Counted from the first letter of the stretch, positions 45,537 through 54,680 are shown. The stretch is DNA of 64,000 nt from Hyphomicrobiales bacterium (GCA_900471515.1 UCFC01000002.1:112627-176626); one strand, 5' to 3'. The notes: generated from the sequence alone by a model not told the origin. Translations and numbers: made by a program.

Positions 45537-46961
45537 ATGAATGATCTACCTGTACTTGCCGTAGATCTCGACAAGACCCTGATAAGAAGCGATGTCCTCT
45601 ACGAGTCCTTCTGGGACTGCGCATCAAAGGATCTCTGGAAACTCCTGCACGTGCTCGGATCTCTCGCAGCCGGCAAAGCGCAATTCAAGGCGAGCCTGGC
45701 GCGAAACACCGCGATTGACCCGGCTACGCTCGCCTATAACGACAATGTCGTCGATTATATAAGAAACTGGCGTCAGCAGGGCGGCAAGGCGGTCCTCGTT
45801 ACTGCCACTGATCAGTCCATCGCCAATGCGACGGCCCATCATCTGGGACTTTTCGATGAAGTCTATGGCTCAGACGGCATGCGCAATCTGAAAGGCAGCA
45901 CGAAGGCCGGCTTTCTGGTGGAACGCTACGGTGCCGGCAACTACGACTATATCGGCGATGCGCATGCCGACATACCCGTATGGAGTTCGGCGCGGCGAGC
46001 CATCACCGTAGGGCTCTCACAGAAAGAAAGAGGCCAGGTCCATTCGCTTGGCGGCGAGGTCATGCATCTCTGTGACCCGGAATACAGTAGCCGAGCCTAT
46101 CTCAAGGCCATTCGGCCGCATCAATGGTCCAAGAACATACTTGTCTTCCTGCCGCTGATCGCAGCCCACGAGGCATCGATCGCGAGCTGGCTGGATGCGT
46201 TTTTTGCTTTCATCTGCTTCAGCCTGGTTGCGTCCAGCGTCTATGTGCTGAACGATCTGCTGGATCTTGCCGCCGACCGGGTTCATCCGCGAAAGCGGAA
46301 CCGGCCCTTCGCCTCGGGCATGATACCATTGCAGCACGGGACATTCATGGTGCCCGGCTTGCTTTTGTCCGGATTGCTATTCGGCCTGATGGTTCAGAGG
46401 GTCGAATTCCTGTTGCTGATGGCACTATACTACGCCACCACGATGCTCTATTCGATCTACCTGAAGCGCAAACTGATCGTGGATATCTGCGCGTTGGCCG
46501 GCCTCTATTCGCTACGGATTTTCGCTGGCAGCGCTGCCACGGGGTTGCCGATCTCGGAATGGCTGCTCGCGTTCTCGATCTTCCTGTTTTTTTCGCTCGC
46601 CGCGGTCAAGCGTCAGGGCGAACTGGTCGATATCGTCAATTCCGGCCGAGGCGCGGCCAAGGGCCGGGGCTACGAAGGCGATGACCAGCTCATCGTGTCG
46701 ATGATGGCTCTCAGTTCCGGCTATATTGCCGTATTGGTTATGGCGCTTTACCTGGATTCCCCCGAGGTCCGGGAGCTTTATACCCATCCGACCCGTCTTT
46801 GGGGCATCTGCCTCATCCTGCTTTACTGGGTCAGCCGCATGGTCATGATGGCCCATCGCGGTATCATGGATGACGATCCAATCGTTTTCGCGGTTAGGGA
46901 TCGGGTCAGTCGTTATTGCGGCATCCTCATCCTGATCGTGATTATTGCCGGTATTATGTAA
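45537..46961 (+). CDS. HAD phosphatase-UbiA prenyltransferase fusion (polyprenyl-phosphate phosphoribosyltransferase type)
   Basis: This is a 474-residue fusion. Residues about 5-190 form a HAD-like phosphatase (AVDLDKTLIRSDVLYE with the DxDxT nucleophile; GDAHADIPVW). Residues about 195-474 form a nine-segment UbiA-type membrane transferase whose first Asp motif, NDLLDLAADRVHPRKRNRP, carries the NDxxDxxxDRxHPxKxxRP form found in mycobacterial DPPR synthase rather than in quinone enzymes; the second region is VDICALAGLYSLRI. The fusion would attach phosphoribose to a polyprenyl phosphate and remove its 5-phosphate. It heads the operon with GtrA, DprE1-like and DprE2-like genes. GAGAGG precedes the ATG. 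Confidence 0.87.
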   Translation: MNDLPVLAVDLDKTLIRSDVLYESFWDCASKDLWKLLHVLGSLAAGKAQFKASLARNTAIDPATLAYNDNVVDYIRNWRQQGGKAVLVTATDQSIANATAHHLGLFDEVYGSDGMRNLKGSTKAGFLVERYGAGNYDYIGDAHADIPVWSSARRAITVGLSQKERGQVHSLGGEVMHLCDPEYSSRAYLKAIRPHQWSKNILVFLPLIAAHEASIASWLDAFFAFICFSLVASSVYVLNDLLDLAADRVHPRKRNRPFASGMIPLQHGTFMVPGLLLSGLLFGLMVQRVEFLLLMALYYATTMLYSIYLKRKLIVDICALAGLYSLRIFAGSAATGLPISEWLLAFSIFLFFSLAAVKRQGELVDIVNSGRGAAKGRGYEGDDQLIVSMMALSSGYIAVLVMALYLDSPEVRELYTHPTRLWGICLILLYWVSRMVMMAHRGIMDDDPIVFAVRDRVSRYCGILILIVIIAGIM

Positions 46962-47152
46962 ATCGATGTGTGAAACCTCTGCCCAGTTTTTCCCTATTGT
47001 CCCGGAGAGCGCCTCTCAAGAGGAAGCCGTGCTGAAAGGTTCGAGACTGTTGCGATTGATTGCCGACCGAAGCTCTGGCCAAAACACCATACGCAGGACC
47101 TGGCTATTCGCGGTCGGCGAAAATACGGTCTCATTGTGGATGACCTAGGCCA

Positions 47153-47563
47153 ATGCTCCAACTGATCGTCCGCTACGCTTTGTTTGCCGTTGCCGCCACG
47201 CTCGCCAATCTGTTGATGCAACGCGCGGTCCTTGCCGTCTTGAGCGATGGCTTGGGTTTCGCATTGGCGGTATTCGCCGGTACGGCGACTGGCCTGATCA
47301 TCAAGTACATCCTGGACAAGAGATGGATCTTCTTCGACAGGACCGCCGGAGTTGCAAACGGAAGCCGTAAATTCGGCCTCTACACACTGACAGGTGTCGC
47401 CACCACGCTTATCTTTTGGGCAACCGAAACGGCGTTCTGGCTCACATGGAGCACCGACCAGGCACGCGAACTTGGTGCCGTCCTCGGCCTCGCAATAGGT
47501 TATTGCATCAAGTACAATCTCGATCGCAAATTTGTGTTCGCCTCGCGCAGAGTGGAGGCTTGA
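47153..47563 (+). CDS. GtrA-family membrane protein
   Basis: This 136-residue protein has four hydrophobic helices and the GtrA-family landmarks KYILDKRWIF and GYCIKYNLDRKFVF. GtrA members are thought to flip or help flip polyprenyl-phosphate-linked sugars. Here, between the UbiA-type gene and the two epimerase-subunit-like genes, it would move polyprenyl-phosphate arabinose to the periplasmic face. It starts 191 bp after the UbiA gene, in a gap with no supported gene, and is three bases before the DprE1-like gene. Confidence 0.88.
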   Translation: MLQLIVRYALFAVAATLANLLMQRAVLAVLSDGLGFALAVFAGTATGLIIKYILDKRWIFFDRTAGVANGSRKFGLYTLTGVATTLIFWATETAFWLTWSTDQARELGAVLGLAIGYCIKYNLDRKFVFASRRVEA

Positions 47564-47566
47564 ACG

Positions 47567-48889
47567 ATGGAGATCTCTGGCTGGGGGCGTTTTCCGAAGG
47601 CTGATTGCCGTATCAGCTTTCCTCGCGATGAGGCGTCGTTGCGAAATCTCGTTCTTTCCGGGCCGAGTATCACCCGCGGCAACGGACGCGCCTATGGCGA
47701 CAGCGCCCTCAATCAAGCGCACACGATCGACCTGACCGGCTTCAACCGCATGATCGCGTTCGACCCCGAAACCGGGGTGCTGACAGTCGAGGCCGGCGTC
47801 ATTCTCGGCGAGATCATCCAGGCCTTCCTGCCGCGCGGCTGGTTCCCATCAGTGACACCCGGCACGAAGTTTGTAACGATCGGAGGCATGATCGCCGCCG
47901 ATGTCCACGGAAAGAACCACCACAAGCACGGCTCGTTCGGGGCCTTCGTTGAGTGGATAGACCTCATGGTCGCTGACGGCAGCGTACTGCGTTGCTCGCG
48001 GAGCGAAAATCCCGATCTCTTTGCCTTCACGATCGGCGGCATGGGTCTGACAGGCGTCATTCTGCGTGCGGCCATCCGGCTGACGTCGGTGGAAAGCGGC
48101 TGGATAAGACAGCGCACGATCCCAGCCCGTTGCCTCGACGAAGCCATCGATATATTCGAGCGGTCCGCCGACTGGACCTATTCCGTCGCCTGGATCGATT
48201 GCTTCGCGCCAAAGAATATGCTCGGCCGCTCGTGCATCGTTCTGGGTGAACATGCGAGACGCGACGAGCTCAGCGACCGGCAGAGGGTCAATCCTTATCA
48301 GGTGAAGGTCAAGCGCCAGCGACATATACCGTTCGACGCTCCCCAATTGACCCTGAACCGCTTTTCGGTGCGCGCCTTCAATGCGGTCTACTACGCGAAG
48401 GGGCGGCGCAGCGCCGGCGACAGCTTGACCGACTGGGACAGTTATTTCTATCCGCTGGATGCCATTCTCGGATGGAACCGGATTTACGGGCGGCGCGGCT
48501 TTGCACAATTCCAGTGCGTGCTGCCGCTTTCGACCGCCAGCAAAGGGACCGCAGAACTGCTGAAAGCGATTTCCATCGCTGGCCAGGGATCATTTCTCGC
48601 CGTGCTGAAGCGCATGGGCGCACAGGAGAGCCGCTTTTCGTTCCCGATGGAAGGATACACGCTGGCGCTCGACTTTCCCGTCAGTGCGGCGAGCCTCGCG
48701 CTGATGGAACAGCTTGACGCGATCACCGTCGCTTGTGGCGGCCGTTTCTACCTCGCGAAGGACGCCCGCATGAGCAGTGCAACGCTGGAGGCAGCCGACC
48801 CTCGTCTTGCCGCCTTTCGAGAAATGCGCCGCAGCTCGGGTGCTGCAAGCAGCTTCTCTTCGCTTCAATCCCAAAGGCTATCACTCTGA
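47567..48889 (+). CDS. DprE1-like FAD-dependent oxidoreductase (polyprenylphosphoryl-ribose oxidase)
   Basis: This 440-residue flavoenzyme has a p-cresol-methylhydroxylase-type FAD domain (SITRGNGRAYGDSALN; TPGTKFVTIGGMIAADVHGK with NHH following). The NHH, FxxFVEWIDLMVADG and GGRFYLAKDAR blocks track mycobacterial DprE1 closely. It would oxidise the 2'-hydroxyl of polyprenyl-phosphate ribose to the keto form. The stretch equivalent to the DprE1 strand with Cys387 reads YTLALDFP, so that cysteine is alanine here; the lysine of LAKD is kept. GGAGG precedes the ATG. It pairs with the SDR gene that follows 38 bp downstream. Confidence 0.88.
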   Translation: MEISGWGRFPKADCRISFPRDEASLRNLVLSGPSITRGNGRAYGDSALNQAHTIDLTGFNRMIAFDPETGVLTVEAGVILGEIIQAFLPRGWFPSVTPGTKFVTIGGMIAADVHGKNHHKHGSFGAFVEWIDLMVADGSVLRCSRSENPDLFAFTIGGMGLTGVILRAAIRLTSVESGWIRQRTIPARCLDEAIDIFERSADWTYSVAWIDCFAPKNMLGRSCIVLGEHARRDELSDRQRVNPYQVKVKRQRHIPFDAPQLTLNRFSVRAFNAVYYAKGRRSAGDSLTDWDSYFYPLDAILGWNRIYGRRGFAQFQCVLPLSTASKGTAELLKAISIAGQGSFLAVLKRMGAQESRFSFPMEGYTLALDFPVSAASLALMEQLDAITVACGGRFYLAKDARMSSATLEAADPRLAAFREMRRSSGAASSFSSLQSQRLSL

Positions 48890-48927
48890 ACCCTGCGTTA
48901 TGCGTAAAACGAAAGTGAACCGGAAAC

Positions 48928-49674
48928 ATGCCCCCTGACAGAAAGTCCCTGCTGGTCGTTGGCGGCACTTCCGACATTGCCAAGGCGACGGCGCTGACTT
49001 TCGCCGAGAAGGGCTGGAGCGTTACGATCAGCGGAAGAGAATTGCCTGTTGCCCAGGCGGAAGCGGCCAATCTCGGATTGCGCATGCCGGGCAGCGCCAT
49101 CACCGCCGTCGCGCTCGACATTCTCGACACCGCAAGCTTCACGCCTTTTCTCGACAATCTGCCTGTGTTGCCAGACGCCGTCCTGCTGGCGGTCGGGTTG
49201 CTGGGCGACCAGGCGCTGGCGGAGCAACGCATCGATCATGCCACGCTCGTCATGCGCTCGAACTTCGAAGGGCCCTGTCTTCTGATGGGATTGATTGCGT
49301 CGCGATTCGAGGAGCGCGGCTCCGGTACGATCATCGGTATCTCTTCGGTGGCGGGCGATCGCGGCCGTGCCTCCAACTATGTCTATGGCGCGGCCAAAGC
49401 TGGTTTGAGCGCATTTCTTTCCGGGCTGCGTAACCGACTGGCCGCAAAGGGCGTTCATGTTTTGACGGTCAAGCCGGGCTTCGTGCGCACGAGAATGACG
49501 GCGGGCATGACGCTTCCCGCCGCTCTGACCGCCGAGCCGCAAGAGCTTGCCGTCTCAATCTACAGCGCCGTGGAAAAGCACAGAAACATCATCTATGTGC
49601 GCCCGGTTTGGCGGCTGATTATGACGATCATCAAGTCGATCCCGGAAGGCTTGTTCAAAAAGCTTCGTCTGTAA
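48928..49674 (+). CDS. DprE2-like SDR reductase (polyprenylphosphoryl-keto-sugar reductase)
   Basis: This is a 248-residue short-chain dehydrogenase with the cofactor motif VGGTSDIAKA and catalytic residues in GISSVAG (Ser) and YVYGAAK (Tyr, Lys). It lacks a signal peptide, and its C-terminus (RPVWRLIMTIIKSIPEGLFKK) is amphipathic and could touch the membrane, as in DprE2. It would reduce the 2'-keto intermediate to the arabino configuration, completing ribose-to-arabinose epimerisation on the lipid carrier. It is the last gene of the operon. Confidence 0.85.
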   Translation: MPPDRKSLLVVGGTSDIAKATALTFAEKGWSVTISGRELPVAQAEAANLGLRMPGSAITAVALDILDTASFTPFLDNLPVLPDAVLLAVGLLGDQALAEQRIDHATLVMRSNFEGPCLLMGLIASRFEERGSGTIIGISSVAGDRGRASNYVYGAAKAGLSAFLSGLRNRLAAKGVHVLTVKPGFVRTRMTAGMTLPAALTAEPQELAVSIYSAVEKHRNIIYVRPVWRLIMTIIKSIPEGLFKKLRL

Positions 49675-49909
49675 TAACCTGGGCCGGGAGACATGCCCTT
49701 TGGAGCGGCCAGCGCAGAAGAACCGTTTACCGGCTGCTCATGTCCATTCGTCCCGCCGATCGACCGGTGTCTCATCGACCAGGAACCAGCAGCTGTTGTC
49801 GGTCTTGTCGCATTCGGCCATTCGGCTGCTGCCGTAAGGCATCGCTTGCCGACCGGAATTTCTTTTATCTGCCACCTATTGAAAGAAATGTGAGCAAACT
49901 CCGCCATGG

Positions 49910-49938
49910 TTAGCTCATCATACCAGTTGACATGTAAA
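49910..49938 (+). promoter_or_regulatory. Promoter/operator of the CUT1-glycoside hydrolase operon
   Basis: TTAGCT (49910-49915), a 17-base spacer and TGTAAA (49933-49938) form a candidate promoter about 45 bp before the binding-protein ATG. The spacer is CATCATACCAGTTGACA, so TCATCATACCA (49915-49925) is identical to the apnO copy and placed identically relative to the -35. A second ATCATAC follows at 49941. A possible alternative -35, TTGACA (49927), has no good -10. Confidence 0.6.
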
Positions 49939-49983
49939 TGATCATACTGCAAGAAGGGCGCCAGCTTACAAGAGGAGGACGTA

Positions 49984-51237
49984 ATGCTGACGCTTTCTGC
50001 AAAATTGAAGTCTTCATGCATGGCCGCCATCGCTGTCGCGGCTGTTGCGGTCACGCCCGTCAGGGCCGAGGACATCACGCTCTGGACGCTGAACTTCGAC
50101 AACAATGCCGCCAATGTGGCGCTGAAGAAGGTTGCGAGCGACTTCGAAGCGGCAAATCCCGGAACGCATATCGAGATCGTCCAGCGCGCCGTCGACGAGC
50201 ACAAGACGGCGCTGCGTGTGGCGGCCGGCTCCAACCGCGGCCCCGATATCTATTTCAGCTGGGCAGGCCTTGGCCTCGGCGGCGAATATGTGAAGGCGGG
50301 CCTGTCGCTGCCGCTCGACAAGTATTACGCCGAATACAAGTGGAACGACGAGCTGCTTCCCTCGGCAGCCGCCTTTGCCGATCTCTATCCGGGCGGCAAG
50401 CACGGCACGCCATTCACCTTCAAGGGCGAGGCCGTCTACTACAACAAGAAGCTCTTCCAGCAGGCCGGCATCACCGAGGAGCCGAAGACCTATGAGGAGC
50501 TTCTGGCGGCGGCCGACAAACTCAAGGCAGCCGGCATCCCGGCCTTCACCTTCGGCGGCACCGTCAACTGGCACGTCATGCGCCTGATGGACGTCATTCT
50601 CGAAACCAAGTGCGGCGCCGAAAAGCACGACCAGCTGAAGCTGATGAAGCTCGACTGGACGAAGGAGCCCTGCGCCACCGACAGTTTCGCCGAATTCGCC
50701 AAGTGGACGAAGGACTATACGCTGCAGCCTTTCATGGGCATCGACAACAAGCAGTCCTACAGCCTGTTCACCGCCGGCCGTGCGGCAATGATGCTCGAAG
50801 GCGACTGGCTGGTCGGCCAGCTCTCCGGCAGCGGCGCCAATCTGGACGATTACGGGATCTTCCCCTTCCCGACCAATACCAACCGGCTCTACGGTTTCGC
50901 CGAGTACAATTACATCAGCACCAAGACCAAGAACCCGGACATGGCTGCGAAGTTCATCGACTATTTCCTGTCGACGAAGGTGCAGCAGGATCTCGTCGGC
51001 CAGATCAGCTCGATCTCGGTCAACAAGAACGTCCAGTACACCAACCAGAAGCCCCTGGAAGCCGAGTGGCTGGATATCTTCAAGACCTACGACAAGATCT
51101 ACATGAACGGTGACCAGGCCTTCCCGCTTGACGTGACGACGGAATATTTCCGCGTCATCAACGATGTCGCCTCCGGCAGCATCGAGCCGGCCGAGGCCGC
51201 CAAGCAGATGCAGGCCTTCATCGCCGGCAGAACCTGA
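49984..51237 (+). CDS. Extracellular solute-binding protein, CUT1 oligosaccharide type
   Basis: This 417-residue secreted protein has a signal peptide (about residues 1-28, ending PVRAED) and a family 1 solute-binding fold (ITLWTLNFDNNAANVALKKV near the N-terminus, in part; MLEGDWLVGQLSG; GFAEYNYISTKTKNPDMAAKF, in part). CUT1 binding proteins usually bind di- or oligosaccharides or glycosides. AGGAGGA precedes the ATG. It heads the operon with two permeases, a glycoside hydrolase and an MsmK-type ATPase and is preceded by the operator shared with the D-apiose genes; an apiose-containing glycoside is therefore proposed. Confidence 0.88.
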   Translation: MLTLSAKLKSSCMAAIAVAAVAVTPVRAEDITLWTLNFDNNAANVALKKVASDFEAANPGTHIEIVQRAVDEHKTALRVAAGSNRGPDIYFSWAGLGLGGEYVKAGLSLPLDKYYAEYKWNDELLPSAAAFADLYPGGKHGTPFTFKGEAVYYNKKLFQQAGITEEPKTYEELLAAADKLKAAGIPAFTFGGTVNWHVMRLMDVILETKCGAEKHDQLKLMKLDWTKEPCATDSFAEFAKWTKDYTLQPFMGIDNKQSYSLFTAGRAAMMLEGDWLVGQLSGSGANLDDYGIFPFPTNTNRLYGFAEYNYISTKTKNPDMAAKFIDYFLSTKVQQDLVGQISSISVNKNVQYTNQKPLEAEWLDIFKTYDKIYMNGDQAFPLDVTTEYFRVINDVASGSIEPAEAAKQMQAFIAGRT

Positions 51238-51250
51238 CCCCTCCCGAGAC

Positions 51251-51284
51251 GCCGGCTGGCCGACACCCGTGTCGGTCGGCCGGC
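51251..51284 (+). promoter_or_regulatory. Stem-loop after the CUT1 binding-protein gene
   Basis: Positions 51251-51266 (GCCGGCTGGCCGACAC) pair with 51269-51284 (GTGTCGGTCGGCCGGC) at 14 of 16 positions, 13 bases after the stop. No T tract follows. It again lies between binding protein and permease. Confidence 0.6.
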
Positions 51285-51332
51285 GCCGCATCCGCAAGAC
51301 CGGCAGGGGATACCCTGCCCCCGGAGGTGAGA

Positions 51333-52232
51333 ATGTCCTTGCGCCAAACAACCCATGATCCGCGCGTGCAGGCCTTCATGCTGCTCGTGCCCGCGCTCGC
51401 AATCTACGCGATCTTCGCGCTCTACCCGATGGTCAACGTCGTCGTTTTGAGCTTCCAGAAATGGAACGGGCTTGACCCGCAGCGGCCCTTTGTCGGCCTT
51501 GCCAACTATCAGGCGATCTTCACGCGCGATCCGGTCTTCTGGGTCGCCTTCAAGAATACCGTGATCTGGACGCTGATGAGCCTCGTCTTCCCGCCGCTCG
51601 TCGGGCTTCTGCTGGCGCTCAGCCTCAACCAGAAGATCTTCGGCCGCAATGGGCTGAGAGCAATCTTCTACCTGCCGGTCATCATCGCGCCGATTGCCGT
51701 CGCCACCATGTGGAAGTGGATGTACGATCCCTTCTTCGGCCTGTTCAGCCAGATGCTGACCACGTGGGGCATGCAGACCTGGATCAAGGACTGGCTCGGC
51801 AACAAGGACATCGCGCTCTATTCCGTCTTCGTCGCCTATCTCTGGCAGACCGTCGGTTTCTCGATGGTCCTGTTCCTGGCCGGCCTTCAGAACGTGTCGC
51901 AGACGCTGGTCGAGGCGGCCCGTATCGACGGTGCCGGCCGCTGGGCGGTCTTCAAGCACGTCACCCTGCCGGCGCTGCGCCCGACCATCACCATCGTGCT
52001 CGTCCTGTCGATCATTTCGTCGCTGAAAGCCTTCGATATCGTCTACGGCCTGACCGGCGGCGGCCCTGCCCAGTCGACGCAGATGCTGGCGCTCTGGGCC
52101 TTCACGCAGGCCATGCAGATCTTCGATTTCGGCCGCGGCGCCGCCATCTCGGTCGTGCTGCTCCTGATCACCATGGCGATCGTCATCCCCTATCTGCGCT
52201 GGACGCAAAAGCATGAGGAGGTCGAATCGTGA
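51333..52232 (+). CDS. CUT1 sugar ABC transporter permease, MalF/UgpA type
   Basis: This 299-residue permease has six membrane segments and the binding-protein-dependent transport EAA loop (LVEAARIDGAGRWAVFKHVTLPAL, in part). It forms a heterodimeric channel with the next gene. A GTG two codons upstream is possible, but CCGGAGGTGAG before the ATG at 51333 fits better. Its stop overlaps the next gene's GTG. Confidence 0.9.
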   Translation: MSLRQTTHDPRVQAFMLLVPALAIYAIFALYPMVNVVVLSFQKWNGLDPQRPFVGLANYQAIFTRDPVFWVAFKNTVIWTLMSLVFPPLVGLLLALSLNQKIFGRNGLRAIFYLPVIIAPIAVATMWKWMYDPFFGLFSQMLTTWGMQTWIKDWLGNKDIALYSVFVAYLWQTVGFSMVLFLAGLQNVSQTLVEAARIDGAGRWAVFKHVTLPALRPTITIVLVLSIISSLKAFDIVYGLTGGGPAQSTQMLALWAFTQAMQIFDFGRGAAISVVLLLITMAIVIPYLRWTQKHEEVES

Positions 52233-53113
52233 CAGTTCTCGGCGCTCAAGCCAACGATATCGACATCGACACGAAGCCCCTTCGCCTGAAGCGCGACCCC
52301 ATCCTCATCGGCCTGTGGATCGCCCTCATCCTCGTGGCACTCATCTGGGTCGCACCCTTCGTCTTCATCGTCTTCACGTCGCTGAAGACGCCGGCGGCCG
52401 TGACCAGCACCGGCGCCTTCATGCCGCCGACCGAACTGGCCTTCCAGAACTATGCCGACGCCTGGAGCCGGGGCAATTTCGCCAGCTCCTTCTTCAACAG
52501 CGTCATCATCACCGTCATCAAAGTGCCGCTCGGCCTGGCGCTGTCGGCGATGGCGGCCTACGCGATCGCCAAGATCAAGCTCAGGATCAGCAAGGCGCTG
52601 CTCCTGCTCGTCGTCTTCGGCACGATGATCCCCTTCCAGGTGATGCTGGCTCCCCTCTTCACGCTGGTGAATTCCTTCGGGCTCATCGATACCTATCCTG
52701 GCGTCATCCTGCCCTATATCGCCTTCGGCGTTCCCTACCAGGTCTTCATCCTGCACGGTTTCTTCAAGGGCATTCCGAAGGAACTGTCGGAAGCGGCGCT
52801 GATCGACGGCGCCACCCATTTCACCATTTTCCGGCGCATCTTCCTGCCCGTCTGCCTGCCGGTTCTCGCCGCGCTGCTGATCCTCGACTTCGTTTCCACC
52901 TGGAACGAATTCGCCATGGCGCTCGTCCTCCTGCAGGACCAACACATGTGGACCCTGCCGCTCGGCCTCATGTCGTTCCAGGGGCAGTTTTCCAGCAATT
53001 ACGGGCAGCTCAACGCCGCGATCGTGATGACCGTGCTTCCGGCGACGATCGTCTACCTGATGTTCCAGCGCTACTTCGTGTCCGGACTGACCTCCGGCGC
53101 CGTGAAGGGCTGA
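52229..53113 (+). CDS. CUT1 sugar ABC transporter permease, MalG/UgpE type
   Basis: This is a 294-residue permease with six membrane segments after a 25-residue cytoplasmic N-terminus and the EAA motif (ELSEAALIDGATHFTIFRRIFLP, in part). It is the partner of the preceding permease. The start is GTG, overlapping the upstream stop as GTGA with AGGAGG in front, so translation is coupled. The glycoside hydrolase gene follows after 31 bp. Confidence 0.9.
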   Translation: MTVLGAQANDIDIDTKPLRLKRDPILIGLWIALILVALIWVAPFVFIVFTSLKTPAAVTSTGAFMPPTELAFQNYADAWSRGNFASSFFNSVIITVIKVPLGLALSAMAAYAIAKIKLRISKALLLLVVFGTMIPFQVMLAPLFTLVNSFGLIDTYPGVILPYIAFGVPYQVFILHGFFKGIPKELSEAALIDGATHFTIFRRIFLPVCLPVLAALLILDFVSTWNEFAMALVLLQDQHMWTLPLGLMSFQGQFSSNYGQLNAAIVMTVLPATIVYLMFQRYFVSGLTSGAVKG

Positions 53114-53144
53114 CCCGCGCAATTCATTCTACGAGGAGAGACAT

Positions 53145-54665
53145 ATGTCCGATGCAGCAGTCGAAAAATGGGGCGTGTTCGAAGCAGCCTTTGCCGGCCC
53201 CGCCGAGGGCAACCCCTATCTCGACGTGGCATTCGATGCCGTGTTCGCGCACAAGAGCCGCGAGGTCCGCGTGCCGGGCTTTTACGACGGCAACGGCACC
53301 TACCGCATCCGCTTCATGCCGGATGTCGAGGGCGAATGGTCCTTCAGGACGCGCTCGAAGACGGTAGCGCTCGACGGCAAGACGGGTTCGTTCGTGGCAA
53401 CGGCGCCGTCCGCCGGCAATCACGGCCCGGTGCGGGTGCGCAACAAGTTCCATTTCGGTTATGCCGACGGCACGCCCTTCTTCTCCTTCGGCACGACCTG
53501 CTACGCCTGGACGCACCAGCCGCTGGAGATGCAGAGGCAGACGCTGGAGACCCTGAAGAAGACGCGTTTCAACAAGATCCGCATGGGCGTCTTCCCGAAG
53601 GACTATCCCTATAATACCAACGAACCGCTGCACGCCTGTTTCGAAACGGGAGCCGGCGGCAAGCCCGATTTCGACCGGCCGAACCCGGCTCTCTTCCAGC
53701 ATTTCGACCGGCAGGTGGCCGCCCTTTGCGCGCTCGGCATCGAGGCCGACATCATCATCTTCCACCCCTATGACCGCTGGGGCTATGCCGACATGTCGGC
53801 CGAGCAGGATTTCCGCTATGTCGCCTATCTGGCGGCGCGGCTTTCGGCCTACCGGAACGTCTGGTGGTCGCTTGCCAACGAATACGATTTCCTGATCGAC
53901 ACCAAGCCGATGGAGCAATGGGACCGCTATTTCCACATTCTGGAGGAAAACGATCCCTACCAGCACCTGCGCTCGATTCACAACGGCGACGTGACCGCGA
54001 ATTTCGACCATCGCAAGCCCTGGGTGACGCATACCTGCATCCAGAACCCCGACGTCAAGCGCACACAGGAATGGCGCAACGCCTATGGCAAGCCCGTCGT
54101 CAACGACGAGCCGGAATATGAAGGCGATATCCTGCAGTCCTGGGGCAACCTGTCTGCCCGGGAACTGGTGCACCGCTACTGGATCACCGTGGCGCGCGGC
54201 GGTTATGCCGGCCATGGCGAAACCTATTCGCATCCCGAGGACCTGATCTGGTGGGCCAAGGGCGGCGAGTTGCGCGGCGAGGCCTGGAAGCGCATCGGCT
54301 TCCTGCGCGACCTGCTCGAAGCCGATGTCAGGCACGGACTGGAGCCGCTCGGCATCCTTGGCGAGTGGCCCTGGTCGCGCGTCTCGGGCGCGCGGGACGG
54401 CGACGGCGATTTCCGGCTGATCTATCTCGGCGAGCACCAGCCGGTGATCTGGTCGTCCGGCCTGCCGCTCGACGACGACAATTACGATGTCGATATCATC
54501 GACACCTGGGAGATGACGATCACCCCGGCCGAAAAGGTCGCCGCTCCCGTGCCCCACCCCACCCGCCATGGCGCCATCGTGCGCGGCGGCAAGCCCGACG
54601 CGGCTTTCGGCGTCAAACTGCCGCGCAAGCCGCATCAGGCGCTGCGCGTGCGCAGAAAGCGCTAG
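53145..54665 (+). CDS. Cytosolic DUF5060/DUF4038 glycoside hydrolase, candidate apiosidase
   Basis: This 506-residue protein has no signal peptide and should act in the cytoplasm. Residues about 8-88 form a beta-sandwich like DUF5060 (FYDGNGTYRIRFMPDVEGEW), about 98-400 a DUF4038-type TIM barrel, and about 410-500 a C-terminal beta domain (DUF5605-like). WWSLANEYD places a likely acid/base at Glu246, and VVNDEPEYEG a likely nucleophile at Glu322 or Glu324. DUF4038 is the domain of GH140, in which a Bacteroides enzyme cleaves apiose from rhamnogalacturonan II. It sits inside a CUT1 operon sharing an operator with D-apiose genes, so release of D-apiose from imported glycosides is proposed. Confidence 0.75.
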   Translation: MSDAAVEKWGVFEAAFAGPAEGNPYLDVAFDAVFAHKSREVRVPGFYDGNGTYRIRFMPDVEGEWSFRTRSKTVALDGKTGSFVATAPSAGNHGPVRVRNKFHFGYADGTPFFSFGTTCYAWTHQPLEMQRQTLETLKKTRFNKIRMGVFPKDYPYNTNEPLHACFETGAGGKPDFDRPNPALFQHFDRQVAALCALGIEADIIIFHPYDRWGYADMSAEQDFRYVAYLAARLSAYRNVWWSLANEYDFLIDTKPMEQWDRYFHILEENDPYQHLRSIHNGDVTANFDHRKPWVTHTCIQNPDVKRTQEWRNAYGKPVVNDEPEYEGDILQSWGNLSARELVHRYWITVARGGYAGHGETYSHPEDLIWWAKGGELRGEAWKRIGFLRDLLEADVRHGLEPLGILGEWPWSRVSGARDGDGDFRLIYLGEHQPVIWSSGLPLDDDNYDVDIIDTWEMTITPAEKVAAPVPHPTRHGAIVRGGKPDAAFGVKLPRKPHQALRVRRKR

Positions 54666-54680
54666 GAAGAAGGAGCCCCC

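Noticed and set aside
46945..47148. 67-codon open frame between the UbiA-type and GtrA genes
   Set aside because: No ribosome binding site, overlap with the UbiA gene and no family resemblance.
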